64,000 bases of DNA from assembly GCF_003003125.1 (NCBI RefSeq), contig NZ_PVTZ01000002.1, positions 124,001-188,000 on the forward strand, given 5' to 3'. Made by a program: the position numbers and the translations under genes. Source of the stretch: Laceyella sediminis. GTDB taxonomy: Bacteria; Bacillota; Bacilli; Thermoactinomycetales; Thermoactinomycetaceae. The notes under the pieces are model-generated. The model was not told where the DNA came from and did no database searches. It saw only the letters and a list, made by a program, of their open reading frames with translations. Positions 26,621-35,079 of this stretch are shown one piece after another. The first letter of the stretch is position 1, and every line of letters begins with the position of its first letter.

Positions 26621-26737
26621 TTATCCACAACCCCCTTCACTTGAACTCTCCTTTTTTCAGTTATTAACAGACTTATCCACATTATCCACAACGTCCATAG
26701 GCGGCTTTCCACACAATTTATAAACAAGTTATCCACA
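26621..26737 (+). promoter_or_regulatory. DnaA-box cluster
   Basis: Four perfect TTATCCACA boxes in the same orientation: 26621-26629, 26673-26681, 26682-26690 (abutting the previous one) and 26729-26737. Near matches are TTATTAACA (26661-26669) and TTTCCACAC (26706-26714). The cluster lies between the binding-protein and permease genes of an ABC operon. No AT-rich unwinding element or dnaA/dnaN gene is nearby, so it is more likely a DnaA-titrating or regulatory cluster than an origin. Confidence 0.85.
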
Positions 26738-26861
26738 GAAGCAAGGGTTGCGCATAGGAGCGACTGAAGTGACCGTCGCACGGGTGCGCGAACGAGGATT
26801 TGTCCCCGTTCTCACTCCGCTCAATGCTTGTCCCCCGTGTGTAAATGTGGTTTTACGCCGT

Positions 26862-27635
26862 TTACTTGTGATCACCAAAATATTTTTGATAGATTTTGTC
26901 ATACTCGCCGTTCTCTTTTACTTTTTTCAAGCCTTCATTCAGCTTGTTCAGCATATCCTTGTTGCCCTTCTTCACGGCCATCCCGTATTGTTCAACCGGC
27001 AAGGAATTGTCCTCCACAATGTTGAATTTGCCTTCGCCCAATTTTTTGTTGAACTCCACCACCACAGCACTATCGACTACCACAGCGTCCAAGCGACCGA
27101 TCTGCAAATCATTGATGGCCGAAGGCGTTTCGTCGTAAGCCTTAATCCCTTCATACGTCTTGCCAAACACTCCTTGGACAACTGCTTCTCCCGTAGTGGC
27201 TGCCTGCACCCCGATCTTCTTCCCTTTCAATTCTTTCAGCGTCTTGATATTTGAATTTTTCGGCACCAGGATATATTGCTTGGCGTCAAAATAAGGCGCT
27301 GTAAAATCAACGGTTTGTTTGCGGTCATCAGTAATCGTAATCGCCGCCACGCCGACATCCACTTTGTCCCGGCTGAGTCCTTCAAAAATAGCGTCAAATC
27401 CCATATGAGTGATTTGCACTTCCATCCCCACGGCTTTGCCAATGGCGCGAATCAATTCGGCATCAAACCCGCTGATTTCCCCATTTCCCTCTTGAAATTC
27501 AAACGGAGGAAACTCGGCATTGGTACCAACCTGAATCACATTGTCTGCTTTCGTCTGCGACTGCCCCCCGCAACCGGTTAGCAAACCGGACAGAATCACT
27601 GCCAACGCCGCGAACAGAATCCCTTTTTTTCTCAT
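26862..27635 (-). CDS. Amino-acid ABC transporter substrate-binding lipoprotein
   Basis: 257 residues: lipoprotein signal with lipobox LLTGC, then a type-II periplasmic-binding fold (VIQVGTNAEFPPFEFQEGNGEISGFDAELI...). It is of the ArtP/GlnH class that binds polar amino acids. ATG at 27635 (spacing 8 from GGAGAG) is favoured over ATG 27641. First gene of the operon; a consensus promoter with ARG-like boxes lies upstream. The gap to the permease contains the DnaA cluster and a compact GC hairpin near 26775-26815. Confidence 0.92.
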   Translation of the reverse strand: MRKKGILFAALAVILSGLLTGCGGQSQTKADNVIQVGTNAEFPPFEFQEGNGEISGFDAELIRAIGKAVGMEVQITHMGFDAIFEGLSRDKVDVGVAAITITDDRKQTVDFTAPYFDAKQYILVPKNSNIKTLKELKGKKIGVQAATTGEAVVQGVFGKTYEGIKAYDETPSAINDLQIGRLDAVVVDSAVVVEFNKKLGEGKFNIVEDNSLPVEQYGMAVKKGNKDMLNKLNEGLKKVKENGEYDKIYQKYFGDHK

Positions 27636-27658
27636 CGCCATCTCTCCTTTTTTAATAA

Positions 27659-27672
27659 TGAATATCTAATCA
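27659..27672. promoter_or_regulatory. ARG-box-like site near transporter start
   Basis: TGAAT-ATCT-AATCA resembles the ArgR/AhrC core TGAAT-N4-ATTCA with two differences. It lies about 25 bp upstream of the binding-protein start codon. Confidence 0.4.
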
Positions 27673-27713
27673 TTGCAAAATATCGTGCTCCAATAAGTCG
27701 TTTGAATGGATTT

Positions 27714-27742
27714 ATTATACATTTGAATGATTATTTATGCAA
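27714..27742 (-). promoter_or_regulatory. Promoter of the amino-acid ABC operon with ARG-like box
   Basis: TTGCAT (27737-27742), 17-bp spacer, TATAAT (27714-27719) on the minus strand. The spacer contains TGAAT-GATT-ATTTA (27724-27737, plus strand), one mismatch from the ARG core. Confidence 0.65.
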
Positions 27743-27902
27743 TAACAAGACTTTTCCATTCATGTTCATCACTTCACAATAAACCTTTTCGTATGCCCAT
27801 TTTCCTCTTTCTGTATATCTCCGATTCAATTCACCCTATCTTATAAGTATGCAAAACACCCATTTACCTCAATCGCTTTGGCGCCTTCTCCCTACAAACA
27901 AC

Positions 27903-27940
27903 AAACACCCCGGCCAAGTGTACCCTTGGCCAGGGTGTTT
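27903..27940 (-). terminator. Terminator after hup
   Basis: AAACACCC(c)GGCCAAG / CTTGGCC(a)GGGTGTTT, 15 bp with one mismatch and a 6-nt loop, followed by a T-rich tract on the minus strand. Confidence 0.8.
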
Positions 27941-27947
27941 GCTTCAA

Positions 27948-28223
27948 TTACTGGTTTACCAGTTCTTTCAATTGTTTGCCTGGTTTAAAGGCTGGGACTT
28001 TGCTAGCTTCAATCGTAATTTCTTCTCCCGTTTGGGGATTGCGGCCTGTCCGCGCTGCCCGTTCACGCACTTCAAAATTGCCGAAGCCGATCAGGGTCAC
28101 CTTCTCTCCTCCGCTCAGCGCTTCAGAGATCGTTTGAAAAACGCTGTCAATGATCAGGCCCGCTTCCTTCTTTGTTTTTCCCGTGCTTTCCGCTACACGT
28201 TCAATCAATTCCGTTTTGTTCAT
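27948..28223 (-). CDS. hup: HU-type DNA-binding protein
   Basis: Nucleoid protein that bends DNA as a dimer. 91 residues: [29 protein letters not shown], with the arm motif [25 protein letters not shown] at 28223 behind GGAGAG; an in-frame TTG at 28229 precedes it but gives the less usual length. Monocistronic with its own terminator. Confidence 0.96.
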   Translation of the reverse strand: MNKTELIERVAESTGKTKKEAGLIIDSVFQTISEALSGGEKVTLIGFGNFEVRERAARTGRNPQTGEEITIEASKVPAFKPGKQLKELVNQ

Positions 28224-28307
28224 GTTCAACTCTCCTTCAATTTAGGTACTGTCTATGAAAATGCCTATCATAAGGTGTTGACGAGTTTGATCGTTTCTAT
28301 ACCTCTT

Positions 28308-29036
28308 TTATCTAGCAAACGTCACGGAACAGACTTTTTTCACGCCAGCCTGCCGCAACGGTTTCGCACACTCTCGTACGGTCGCCCCCGTCGTGTACAC
28401 ATCATCGACAATGAGAACAACCTGATTGGCCACATGCCTCTTCCACGCTCCGTCCGCGAGGATCACACTTCCTCCCAGCGCTGACAGCCGTTCTTCGCGC
28501 GTCCGCTTGCTCTGGTAAGCTGTATCCTTGTTTCGCACAAGCAAAGGGCACACGGGCAACCTCAATCTACGTCCCACTTCATCCGCCAGCTTCTCCGCTT
28601 GATTAAATCCCCGCTGGATCAATCGCTCTTCATGAAGAGGCACAAACGTGACGAGTGAAATATTTTCCCTGGCGTAATGCACCCGCGCCACTTCGGCCAT
28701 CCACCGTCCCATCGGCGTCGCCAAGCCCTCTTTGCCGCGATATTTGAAGAGCCGCACCCACGCCGCCACTTGTTCGGTGTAGGTAACGGGGCTTCGATTC
28801 ATCACCCTTTCCTCTTCAGCGATCCGAACGCAATCGAAACAAACGCCCGCCGATGGCACTTTATCAAACCCGCGGCCGCACACTTGGCAGATTGGCTCCT
28901 TGATTGGCTGCAACGATTCCAGGCAAACTGGACAAAGGCGCTTTTCCGGAGGCGCGAATAAACGAGCCTGCATCGGAGTGCCGCAAAACCAACAAGCGGA
29001 TGAAGGCGGAAACAGAAACGACCACCACTCCTTCAA
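28308..29036 (-). CDS. comFC: ComFC-like phosphoribosyltransferase-fold competence protein
   Basis: Needed for DNA uptake and transformation in relatives. 242 residues: N-terminal zinc ribbon with CWFCG, CPVC, CQVCG and CFDC pairs (about residues 14-60), and a C-terminal PRTase domain with VVLIVDDVYTTGAT (PRPP-binding loop). The likely start is a TTG at 29036 that overlaps the comFA stop (CAT-TGA / TTG-AAG), giving translational coupling. The longer frame to 29150 lies inside comFA. Confidence 0.88.
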   Translation of the reverse strand: MKEWWSFLFPPSSACWFCGTPMQARLFAPPEKRLCPVCLESLQPIKEPICQVCGRGFDKVPSAGVCFDCVRIAEEERVMNRSPVTYTEQVAAWVRLFKYRGKEGLATPMGRWMAEVARVHYARENISLVTFVPLHEERLIQRGFNQAEKLADEVGRRLRLPVCPLLVRNKDTAYQSKRTREERLSALGGSVILADGAWKRHVANQVVLIVDDVYTTGATVRECAKPLRQAGVKKVCSVTFAR

Positions 29037-30730
29037 TGTGAATACGCCTCTTTTTGGAGAAATCCTTCTTTTGCCGCACAATGATTTAGCCGCTTGATCT
29101 CTTTTAGCGCCTTGATCTGAGCCTCGGTTCGTTCCTCCGCCACAAACCACACCTCGCCCTCTTGATAGTCAGCCCGCCTCCCCACCCGGCCCGCAATTTG
29201 CACCAAACCAGCTCGGTCAAACACAGGGTGGTCGGCACCTAACACAAGCACATGCACGCGCGGCACAGTAACCCCGCGTTCCAAAATGGTCGTGGTGACC
29301 AGCCATTTGCGGCTGCCATCCCTAAACCGTGCCACCTCTTCTTCCCGGTCGGGCTGCGCGGCGTAAACGCCGGCGATCTCTTCCTGCGGCCAGCCCTGGC
29401 CGATCAACCACGTCACTACGACCTTTACATCCTGCACGCGTGGCACGAACAACATCGCTTGCCCAGATCGCGCCTCCACCTGCTTCAAAAATTGTTCCAC
29501 AACAGGGATTGGCCGGTTCCGCCTCAGCTTGCGCCACAATCCCCACACCACCGCCAACCGGGGTTCGGGGTGGGGAAAGCCATGGTGGCGCGCCGGCAAA
29601 ACGACACTTGGCAACCGCCCTTGTTTCGCTAAACTTTGCCAACCGGCTGGCGGCGTCGCCGTCAACAGCACTTGTTTGCCCGATGGGGCCAAGGCTCGGT
29701 GAAGCCCCTGTTCTAGCGCACGGTGGCCGTACAACGGAAACGCATCGACTTCATCGACGACCATCCATTCAAACGCCTGTGCAAACCGCCACATCTGATG
29801 CGCCGTGGCGACAACCACTTCCCCGGTGAGCCAAGTATCAGCCGAACCGCCATGCAACGCCAAGACGCGAACCGAATTGAACGCTTGCCTGATACGCGGC
29901 GCCAGCTCAAGCACTACGTCTTTTCTCGGGGTCACCCATGCCACTTTCTTCCCTGCCCGCAAAGCTTCTTCCAACAACGGGAACATCATCTCCGTCTTGC
30001 CTGCTCCCGTCACCGCCCAGACAAGAACCTGCCGCGCCGAACCGCACAAGTGCCCCCTCAGCTCTGTCACCGCCCGCCGTTGAGCTATAGTCAGTGAATG
30101 TCGGCTCGCACCGACCTGCACTTCAGTAAATGACGAAACGGCGCCCAAAGCCCGTCCCTGCACCTTCGTAAACAGGAAAAAAGGCGCGCAGGTTCGAGAG
30201 CGGCCCATGATCAGGCACGTTTCGCAGACGACGCAATGTTCTTGGCAACTAGCGCAAGTTCGCACCACCAGTGTGCTCCCACCTGCTCCACACCGTTCGC
30301 ATCGCCAATGCCAAGCTGGCCGGGCGCTGTCGACTCCCGGCCGCATATCGCATTCCCCCTTCAATATCAGCCATTGCAACACGCGCCGCAATCTTTCCGA
30401 TGCGTCTGTTTGCCCATGTTTGAGCAACAACGCTTCGATCTCTTCCAACAGTAGCGCCCTGCCTGTCAAAAACGGTATCCACTTCTGTCCGGTCTGTTTC
30501 ACTTCATCCCAATCCCCGTCAGTAAGCGCTGGTAGTGGTGCCAGCCCCGTTTCCATATGGCGCGGCAGGCTTCGTTTGCGGATGAAGGCGGCGGCCAGCC
30601 CAATCGAACGGGTTGCACCTAGCCAAGTGATCTGCCGGCCCTGCTCCCGCCAATGCCGCTCATCTACTTCAGGCGCTAGGCTCATTCGCCACTCCTCGTC
30701 GCCTGCCACCTGATAGAGGGCAATCTTCAT
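29033..30730 (-). CDS. comFA: ComFA-like DNA-uptake helicase
   Basis: Cytoplasmic ATPase thought to pull single-stranded DNA through ComEC. 565 residues: zinc-finger region (CERCG, CASC, CVVC, CETC), Walker A AVTGAGKTEM, DEAD-type box VVDEVDAFPL, TATPP motif and a C-terminal helicase domain with GRVGRRADY. ATG at 30730 after AAAGGAGG; the upstream extension to 30784 lacks a ribosome site. Adjacent comFC shares the transcript. comFB is absent between them. Confidence 0.92.
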   Translation of the reverse strand: MKIALYQVAGDEEWRMSLAPEVDERHWREQGRQITWLGATRSIGLAAAFIRKRSLPRHMETGLAPLPALTDGDWDEVKQTGQKWIPFLTGRALLLEEIEALLLKHGQTDASERLRRVLQWLILKGECDMRPGVDSARPAWHWRCERCGAGGSTLVVRTCASCQEHCVVCETCLIMGRSRTCAPFFLFTKVQGRALGAVSSFTEVQVGASRHSLTIAQRRAVTELRGHLCGSARQVLVWAVTGAGKTEMMFPLLEEALRAGKKVAWVTPRKDVVLELAPRIRQAFNSVRVLALHGGSADTWLTGEVVVATAHQMWRFAQAFEWMVVDEVDAFPLYGHRALEQGLHRALAPSGKQVLLTATPPAGWQSLAKQGRLPSVVLPARHHGFPHPEPRLAVVWGLWRKLRRNRPIPVVEQFLKQVEARSGQAMLFVPRVQDVKVVVTWLIGQGWPQEEIAGVYAAQPDREEEVARFRDGSRKWLVTTTILERGVTVPRVHVLVLGADHPVFDRAGLVQIAGRVGRRADYQEGEVWFVAEERTEAQIKALKEIKRLNHCAAKEGFLQKEAYSH

Positions 30731-30807
30731 CAGAACCTCCTTTGATCGGCATGATTTACCATTATTTTGCAAAAAACGGGCCATTTCCTTTTTTGCGCAT
30801 TAAAAAA

Positions 30808-30826
30808 ACAGGCCGTATCGGCCTGT
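30808..30826 (-). terminator. Terminator after GT2-like gene
   Basis: ACAGGCC-GATAC-GGCCTGT with a run of seven T residues on the minus strand. Confidence 0.85.
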
Positions 30827-30920
30827 GCGCAGGTCATCCATATGACCCGAAAAATGAATCAACTCTCCCGTCTCTTGCCCTTTATACCGACCATCGCTCT
30901 GGCAAAGCTGCCGTCATGCT

Positions 30921-31355
30921 TCACGCCAAATGCCGTTCCGATTCATTGTCACCATTGGCTTCCATTTTGCGCAAATCGAGCACCACCAGCTTTTCCTTGC
31001 CCTGTTCCTGTGCCTGCAACCACTTTGAAATGGCCTCATCTGTCTGGTGCTCCTCGTCTATGTGCAAAACTTCCAGATGGGGAAAGCGATGTATCAACCG
31101 TTCGAGGATCGCCTTGGTGTCATCTGTGGAGCCCGTGTCGATGCAAGTGATCTTGCCCGGTTTGCCTTTGGCATCCTTCCAACCATGATATGACCGGATC
31201 ATCCATTCAACCGCTTGCTGGCTGTTTTCCGTGATGAGCACAAGATGGACAGCCTTGTTATGATAAGTGTTTCCATAAAAGTTGGGAATCGTTTTGACCA
31301 AAAAAATGACAGCGAAACAAAGGGCTGCACTCCATAGAACCCAATGTTCCATCAC
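30921..31355 (-). CDS. Small membrane-anchored GT2-like protein
   Basis: 144 residues with an N-terminal membrane helix (VLWSAALCFAVIFLVKTIPNF), followed by the first half of a GT-A nucleotide-binding fold: VHLVLITENSQQAVEWMIRSY and ITCIDTGSTDDTKAILERL. The latter resembles the family-2 D-x-G-S-x-D-x-T motif. The acceptor half and the later catalytic residues of true glycosyltransferases are missing. It may be a regulatory or sugar-nucleotide-sensing protein rather than an enzyme. Start: ATG pair near GAGGGGCG. Alone between comFA and the response regulator. Confidence 0.65.
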   Translation of the reverse strand: MMEHWVLWSAALCFAVIFLVKTIPNFYGNTYHNKAVHLVLITENSQQAVEWMIRSYHGWKDAKGKPGKITCIDTGSTDDTKAILERLIHRFPHLEVLHIDEEHQTDEAISKWLQAQEQGKEKLVVLDLRKMEANGDNESERHLA

Positions 31356-31422
31356 ATCGCCCCTCCTCTTCTGATCATTCTATGCGAGAAAGGCAGGGTT
31401 TGTGTGCATACCTACGACTAGG

Positions 31423-32175
31423 CTAAATCAGTTGTACCCATCCATACTTCAACGCAAGCAACACAGCTTGTGTGCGATCCTGGACGTTTAATTTGTAAAG
31501 GATGTTGCTGACATGGTTTTTTACTGTTTTTTCACTGATATACAAATGTTCACTGATCGCTCGATTATTTTTTCCCTGTGACATCAACCTCAAAACTTCC
31601 ATTTCCCTATATGTCAACACTTCTTGCCATGAGAGTGGAGGAAGCGAAGCGTAGTGATAATACATCGCTCCCTCCATCCGGCTAAGACGACGTAGCTCAT
31701 TCACTAACCGTCCCATCATGATCGGATGGATGTAAACGCCTCCATGAGCGATAACGCGAATCGCTTCAATCAAGGAAGCCATCTTTAGATCCTTCAATAG
31801 ATATCCTGACGCCCCAGAGCGAATCGTTTCTAGCGCATACGGGTCAGCGCGTTCAGACAAAATAAGGACTTTTGTGTGAGGAGCCATTTGACTCAGACGG
31901 TACGTCGTTTCCACCCCGTCAACGCGGGGCAAATGCAAATCCAACACCACGAGATGGGGTGCCGTGGTTCCGCAGATCAAGGGGACATCGTAGCCATCCA
32001 TGCATTCCCCAACCAACACCATGTCTTTCTCATTTTCCACCGCTTGCTTCAATGCTTGGCGGTACTCCGCATCCGCGTCGGCAATGAATACGCGGATCGG
32101 CAATGACAGTTCTGTCTCGGGGCGATTCCCGTTGCCATGTCCAGTCTGTGGCTTCCTCTCTTGCAAAGGGCTCAC
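31423..32175 (-). CDS. DegU-like NarL/LuxR-family response regulator
   Basis: 250 residues. The receiver domain (about 27-145) has acidic pocket ADADAEY, phospho-acceptor Asp in VVLDLHLPRVDG and GYLLKD lysine. The C-terminal LuxR helix-turn-helix is LTYREMEVLRLMSQGKNNRAISEHLYISEKTVKNHVSNILYKLNV, very close to DegU. The start is GTG 32175 or, better spaced from AAGGGAG, TTG 32166. No DegS-like kinase lies next to it. Position beside comFA matches degU in Bacillus, so it is likely a DegU orthologue that lost its neighbouring kinase gene. Confidence 0.85.
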   Translation of the reverse strand: MSPLQERKPQTGHGNGNRPETELSLPIRVFIADADAEYRQALKQAVENEKDMVLVGECMDGYDVPLICGTTAPHLVVLDLHLPRVDGVETTYRLSQMAPHTKVLILSERADPYALETIRSGASGYLLKDLKMASLIEAIRVIAHGGVYIHPIMMGRLVNELRRLSRMEGAMYYHYASLPPLSWQEVLTYREMEVLRLMSQGKNNRAISEHLYISEKTVKNHVSNILYKLNVQDRTQAVLLALKYGWVQLI

Positions 32176-32421
32176 TCCCTTCTCATAATATTCGCTCTTA
32201 TTTAAATTTTATCACGAAAAGATGAAACTAGAAACTGCAAAGAAACCCTGATCAACCACAAACAAAGGAAATTGCAGATATAACAGCTTCCCCTTGCTTT
32301 CAAAATTCGACCTTTCTGCCAGCCCCCTGTTGTTTTTACAAAAAAACAGCTGGACGCTGGCAACTGTGGCCTGCATTCGGCGTCAAAGCTACCACGGGTG
32401 TCATCACGGGCTTTTCACCGA

Positions 32422-32450
32422 TTGCATTTTTCAGCGCCATGTCATACTTT
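32422..32450 (+). promoter_or_regulatory. Possible promoter of phosphoesterase gene
   Basis: TTGCAT, 17-bp spacer, TACTTT, about 175 bp upstream of the start. The -10 match is weak. The remainder of 32176-32625 has no visible gene. Confidence 0.35.
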
Positions 32451-32625
32451 TAGCCTAGATGTAATTATTCTGAAAAGGTGAGCAATCGTCAACCCTTATT
32501 GACAAAATCACCCGTCAAGACCTTTCCCTCATTTATTTATCTTCATGCACCCTCCGCCAAAAAAGCAAAATTTTCCAACCGAACTCAAAGCTTGAAATCA
32601 CTTATGCAGACAGGAGTGAATCCCC

Positions 32626-33507
32626 ATGACCTCTCATCATGTACATACTGTTTCTGCTGAACCGCGCATTCACCGACGGAGATTCCTCAAGTTGTCCCTT
32701 GCCCTTGGCGCTCTCTGCCTCGGCGCGCCGCTTTATGCTGGCATCATTGAAGTGAGCTGGCTGGAAACAACCCACCTTACTCTTCGCTCGCCGCGCCTGC
32801 CCACCTCATTTGACGGTATGCAGATTGCGCACATCAGCGACCTGCATTTTGGTCACCACTTCGACCTCTCCCAGTTGGACGCCATCATCGGGCGTGTAGA
32901 GGCACTTAAGCCAGATCTGCTCTGTTTCACAGGCGATCTGATCGACGATCGGCTGTCAAACACAGAAGCCAAGAGCATCGCCCGCCGACTTCAACAATGC
33001 AACCCGCCGCTCGGCAAGTTTGCCGTACTGGGAAACCATGATTACTTTGGGGACGTGGCGTTGGTCAAACAAGCCCTTACCGATGGTGGCTTTCATGTGT
33101 TGATCAATCAAGTCTACCCACTGGTCAAAGGCTCGGACACCCTCTACCTTTCCGGATTGGATGACCATATGGAAGGACAACCCGACTTGGAAGCAGTGCT
33201 GGCCCAGTTGCCGGATGACCCCCATGCCTTCCACCTCCTCCTGGCCCATGAGCCTGACTCAGCAGCAACCCATCGCACAGCTCCCATCGATTTGCAATTG
33301 TCCGGGCACAGCCATGGCGGACAAATCCGTTTGCCTTTTTTGGGCGCGCCGATCACTCCCCATGGGGGCCGACGTTATCCGGCAGGTCTCTACCGGCTTA
33401 ATGAGCGATTTGCCTTGTACACCAACCGCGGAATCGGTACCACCATCCTCCCCTTGCGGTTCTTGTGCCGGCCGGAGATCACCCTGCTTGAATTAAAAAG
33501 GGGATAA
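32626..33507 (+). CDS. Tat-exported metallophosphoesterase (YkuE-like)
   Basis: Calcineurin-type phosphohydrolase outside the membrane. 293 residues: twin-arginine signal RRRFLKLSLALGALCLGAPL (about residues 16-36), then the five metallophosphoesterase motifs: HISDLHFG, FTGDLIDD, GNHD, LLAHEPD and SGHSHGGQ. B. subtilis YkuE has the same layout and is Tat-dependent. ATG 32626 follows AGGAGTGAATC. Substrate unknown; a lipid or wall-polymer phosphate is possible given the surroundings. Confidence 0.9.
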   Translation: MTSHHVHTVSAEPRIHRRRFLKLSLALGALCLGAPLYAGIIEVSWLETTHLTLRSPRLPTSFDGMQIAHISDLHFGHHFDLSQLDAIIGRVEALKPDLLCFTGDLIDDRLSNTEAKSIARRLQQCNPPLGKFAVLGNHDYFGDVALVKQALTDGGFHVLINQVYPLVKGSDTLYLSGLDDHMEGQPDLEAVLAQLPDDPHAFHLLLAHEPDSAATHRTAPIDLQLSGHSHGGQIRLPFLGAPITPHGGRRYPAGLYRLNERFALYTNRGIGTTILPLRFLCRPEITLLELKRG

Positions 33508-33519
33508 CAAAGCAAACGA

Positions 33520-33552
33520 AAAAGCCCAATGTCATTTTGACATTGGGCTTTT
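33520..33552. terminator. Bidirectional terminator between phosphoesterase gene and metK
   Basis: AAAAGCCCAATGTCA / TGACATTGGGCTTTT, perfect 15-bp stem, 3-nt loop, serving both converging genes. Confidence 0.92.
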
Positions 33553-33561
33553 CGATTCGCC

Positions 33562-34767
33562 TTACAGCACAGCTGCGGCGTCTGCTTTCAACGCTTCCGC
33601 TTTATCCGTTTTCTCCCATGGCAGTTCCACATCGGTGCGGCCAAAATGACCATAAGCAGCCGTTTGGCGATAAATCGGACGGCGCAAATCCAGTTGGCGA
33701 ATAATTCCGGCTGGACGCAGATCAAAGTGCTTTTTCACCAGTTCCACCAATACCTCTTCACTCAGTTTGCCTGTGCCAAAGGTTTCAACGCGGATGGAAA
33801 CAGGGCGGGCAACGCCGATCGCGTAAGCCAATTGTACTTCGCACTTATCAGCCAAACCGGCAGCCACGATGTTTTTGGCGACGTAACGCGCTGCATACGC
33901 GCCGGAACGGTCCACTTTGGTCGGGTCTTTTCCAGAGAAAGCCCCACCGCCGTGGCGAGCGTATCCACCATATGTGTCAACGATGATCTTGCGGCCTGTC
34001 AAGCCAGCATCCCCTTGCGGCCCACCGATAACAAACCGACCGGTGGGGTTGATGAAGAATTTGGTGGCTTCATCCATCATTTCCGCTGGCACGATTGGAT
34101 TGATCACATGGGTTTGGATATCTTGTTTGATTTGATCCAAGCTGATTTCTTCCGCATGTTGTGTTGATACCACAACCGTGTCAATGCGCACTGGCTTGTC
34201 GTCTTCATACTCCACCGACACTTGGGTTTTTCCGTCCGGGCGCAGGTACGGCAGGGTACCGTTCACACGGACTTCATGCAGGCGGCGAGCCAATTTATGT
34301 GCCAAAGAGATCGGCAACGGCATCAGTTCGTCCGTTTCATTGCAGGCGAAACCAAACATAAGACCTTGGTCGCCGGCGCCAATCGCTTCGATCTCGTCTT
34401 CAGTCATGGACCCTTCGCGTTTTTCCAGCGCTTGGTCCACCCCTTGCGCAATGTCAGGGGATTGCTCGTCAATCGAAGTCAGCACCGCGCAAGTATCAGC
34501 GTCAAATCCGAATTTGGCACGGGTGTAACCGATATCGCGGATCGTTTGACGAACCAGCTTTGGAATGTCCACATAGCAAGATGTGGAGATTTCACCCGCT
34601 ACCAGCACCAATCCGGTGGTCACGGATGTTTCGCATGCCACGCGGGCATTTGGGTCTTTTTCTAGAATCGCATCCAGAATGGAGTCGGAGATTTGGTCAC
34701 AGATTTTATCCGGATGACCTACGGTTACCGACTCGGAAGTGAATATGCTGCGTTTTTTTTCTGCCAT
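33562..34767 (-). CDS. metK: S-adenosylmethionine synthetase
   Basis: Makes SAM from methionine and ATP. 401 residues: [53 protein letters not shown] and [16 protein letters not shown] are all family signatures. ATG at 34767 is preferred over a TTG at 34788 inside the GGGGGAAAACC leader. The leader (34789-35079) does not contain a recognisable S-box although it has a terminator and an alternative pairing; see the separate entry. Confidence 0.96.
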   Translation of the reverse strand: MAEKKRSIFTSESVTVGHPDKICDQISDSILDAILEKDPNARVACETSVTTGLVLVAGEISTSCYVDIPKLVRQTIRDIGYTRAKFGFDADTCAVLTSIDEQSPDIAQGVDQALEKREGSMTEDEIEAIGAGDQGLMFGFACNETDELMPLPISLAHKLARRLHEVRVNGTLPYLRPDGKTQVSVEYEDDKPVRIDTVVVSTQHAEEISLDQIKQDIQTHVINPIVPAEMMDEATKFFINPTGRFVIGGPQGDAGLTGRKIIVDTYGGYARHGGGAFSGKDPTKVDRSGAYAARYVAKNIVAAGLADKCEVQLAYAIGVARPVSIRVETFGTGKLSEEVLVELVKKHFDLRPAGIIRQLDLRRPIYRQTAAYGHFGRTDVELPWEKTDKAEALKADAAAVL

Positions 34768-34807
34768 TGGTTTTCCCCCTTCGCGCAATCAGTCGCAAAT
34801 AAAAAAC

Positions 34808-34908
34808 CCTTTCCATCGAGGAAAGGTGCTATGTTCTCCTTTTAATAACATCCTCGAGACTTTGTGGAGCAAGTCTTCTGCCTTCATCTTCATCTGGTTA
34901 TAAGGAGA
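34808..34908 (-). promoter_or_regulatory. Structured metK leader with terminator/antiterminator
   Basis: On the minus strand, an outer stem pairs TCTCCTTATAAC (34897-34908) with GTTATTAAAAGGAGA (34835-34849; 12 bp, 3-nt bulge). Inside is a hairpin AGACTT-N8-AAGTCT (34857-34876). A terminator follows, CCTTTCC-TCGAT-GGAAAGG then GTTTTTT (34808-34826). TCGAGGA (34851-34857) can instead pair with TCCTCGA (34816-34822) and break the terminator. The SAM-I consensus seen upstream of metN is absent. Ligand unknown. Confidence 0.5.
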
Positions 34909-35079
34909 CGAGTTCTACATCATCAATAGAATAACCTAAAGGCCCCGCAATTACAACTAAGATCTATGGGAAAACAACACATTTATGTGCATCTCGTCGC
35001 CCCGTCCAGCGCAAGGTGCACACAGACCCTGGCCATGGCTCCGGGCAAGCGGCATCACGTCCTGCGGTTAAGCGACCTA

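Noticed and set aside
26621-26737. Chromosomal origin of replication
   Set aside because: DnaA boxes are present, but there is no AT-rich unwinding region, no dnaA/dnaN/rpmH and no long intergenic space; read as a regulatory cluster instead.
34930-34985. Short reading frame in the metK leader (AGPLGYSIDDVELVSL-like)
   Set aside because: No start codon with a ribosome site; ends after about 20 codons; treated as part of the structured leader.
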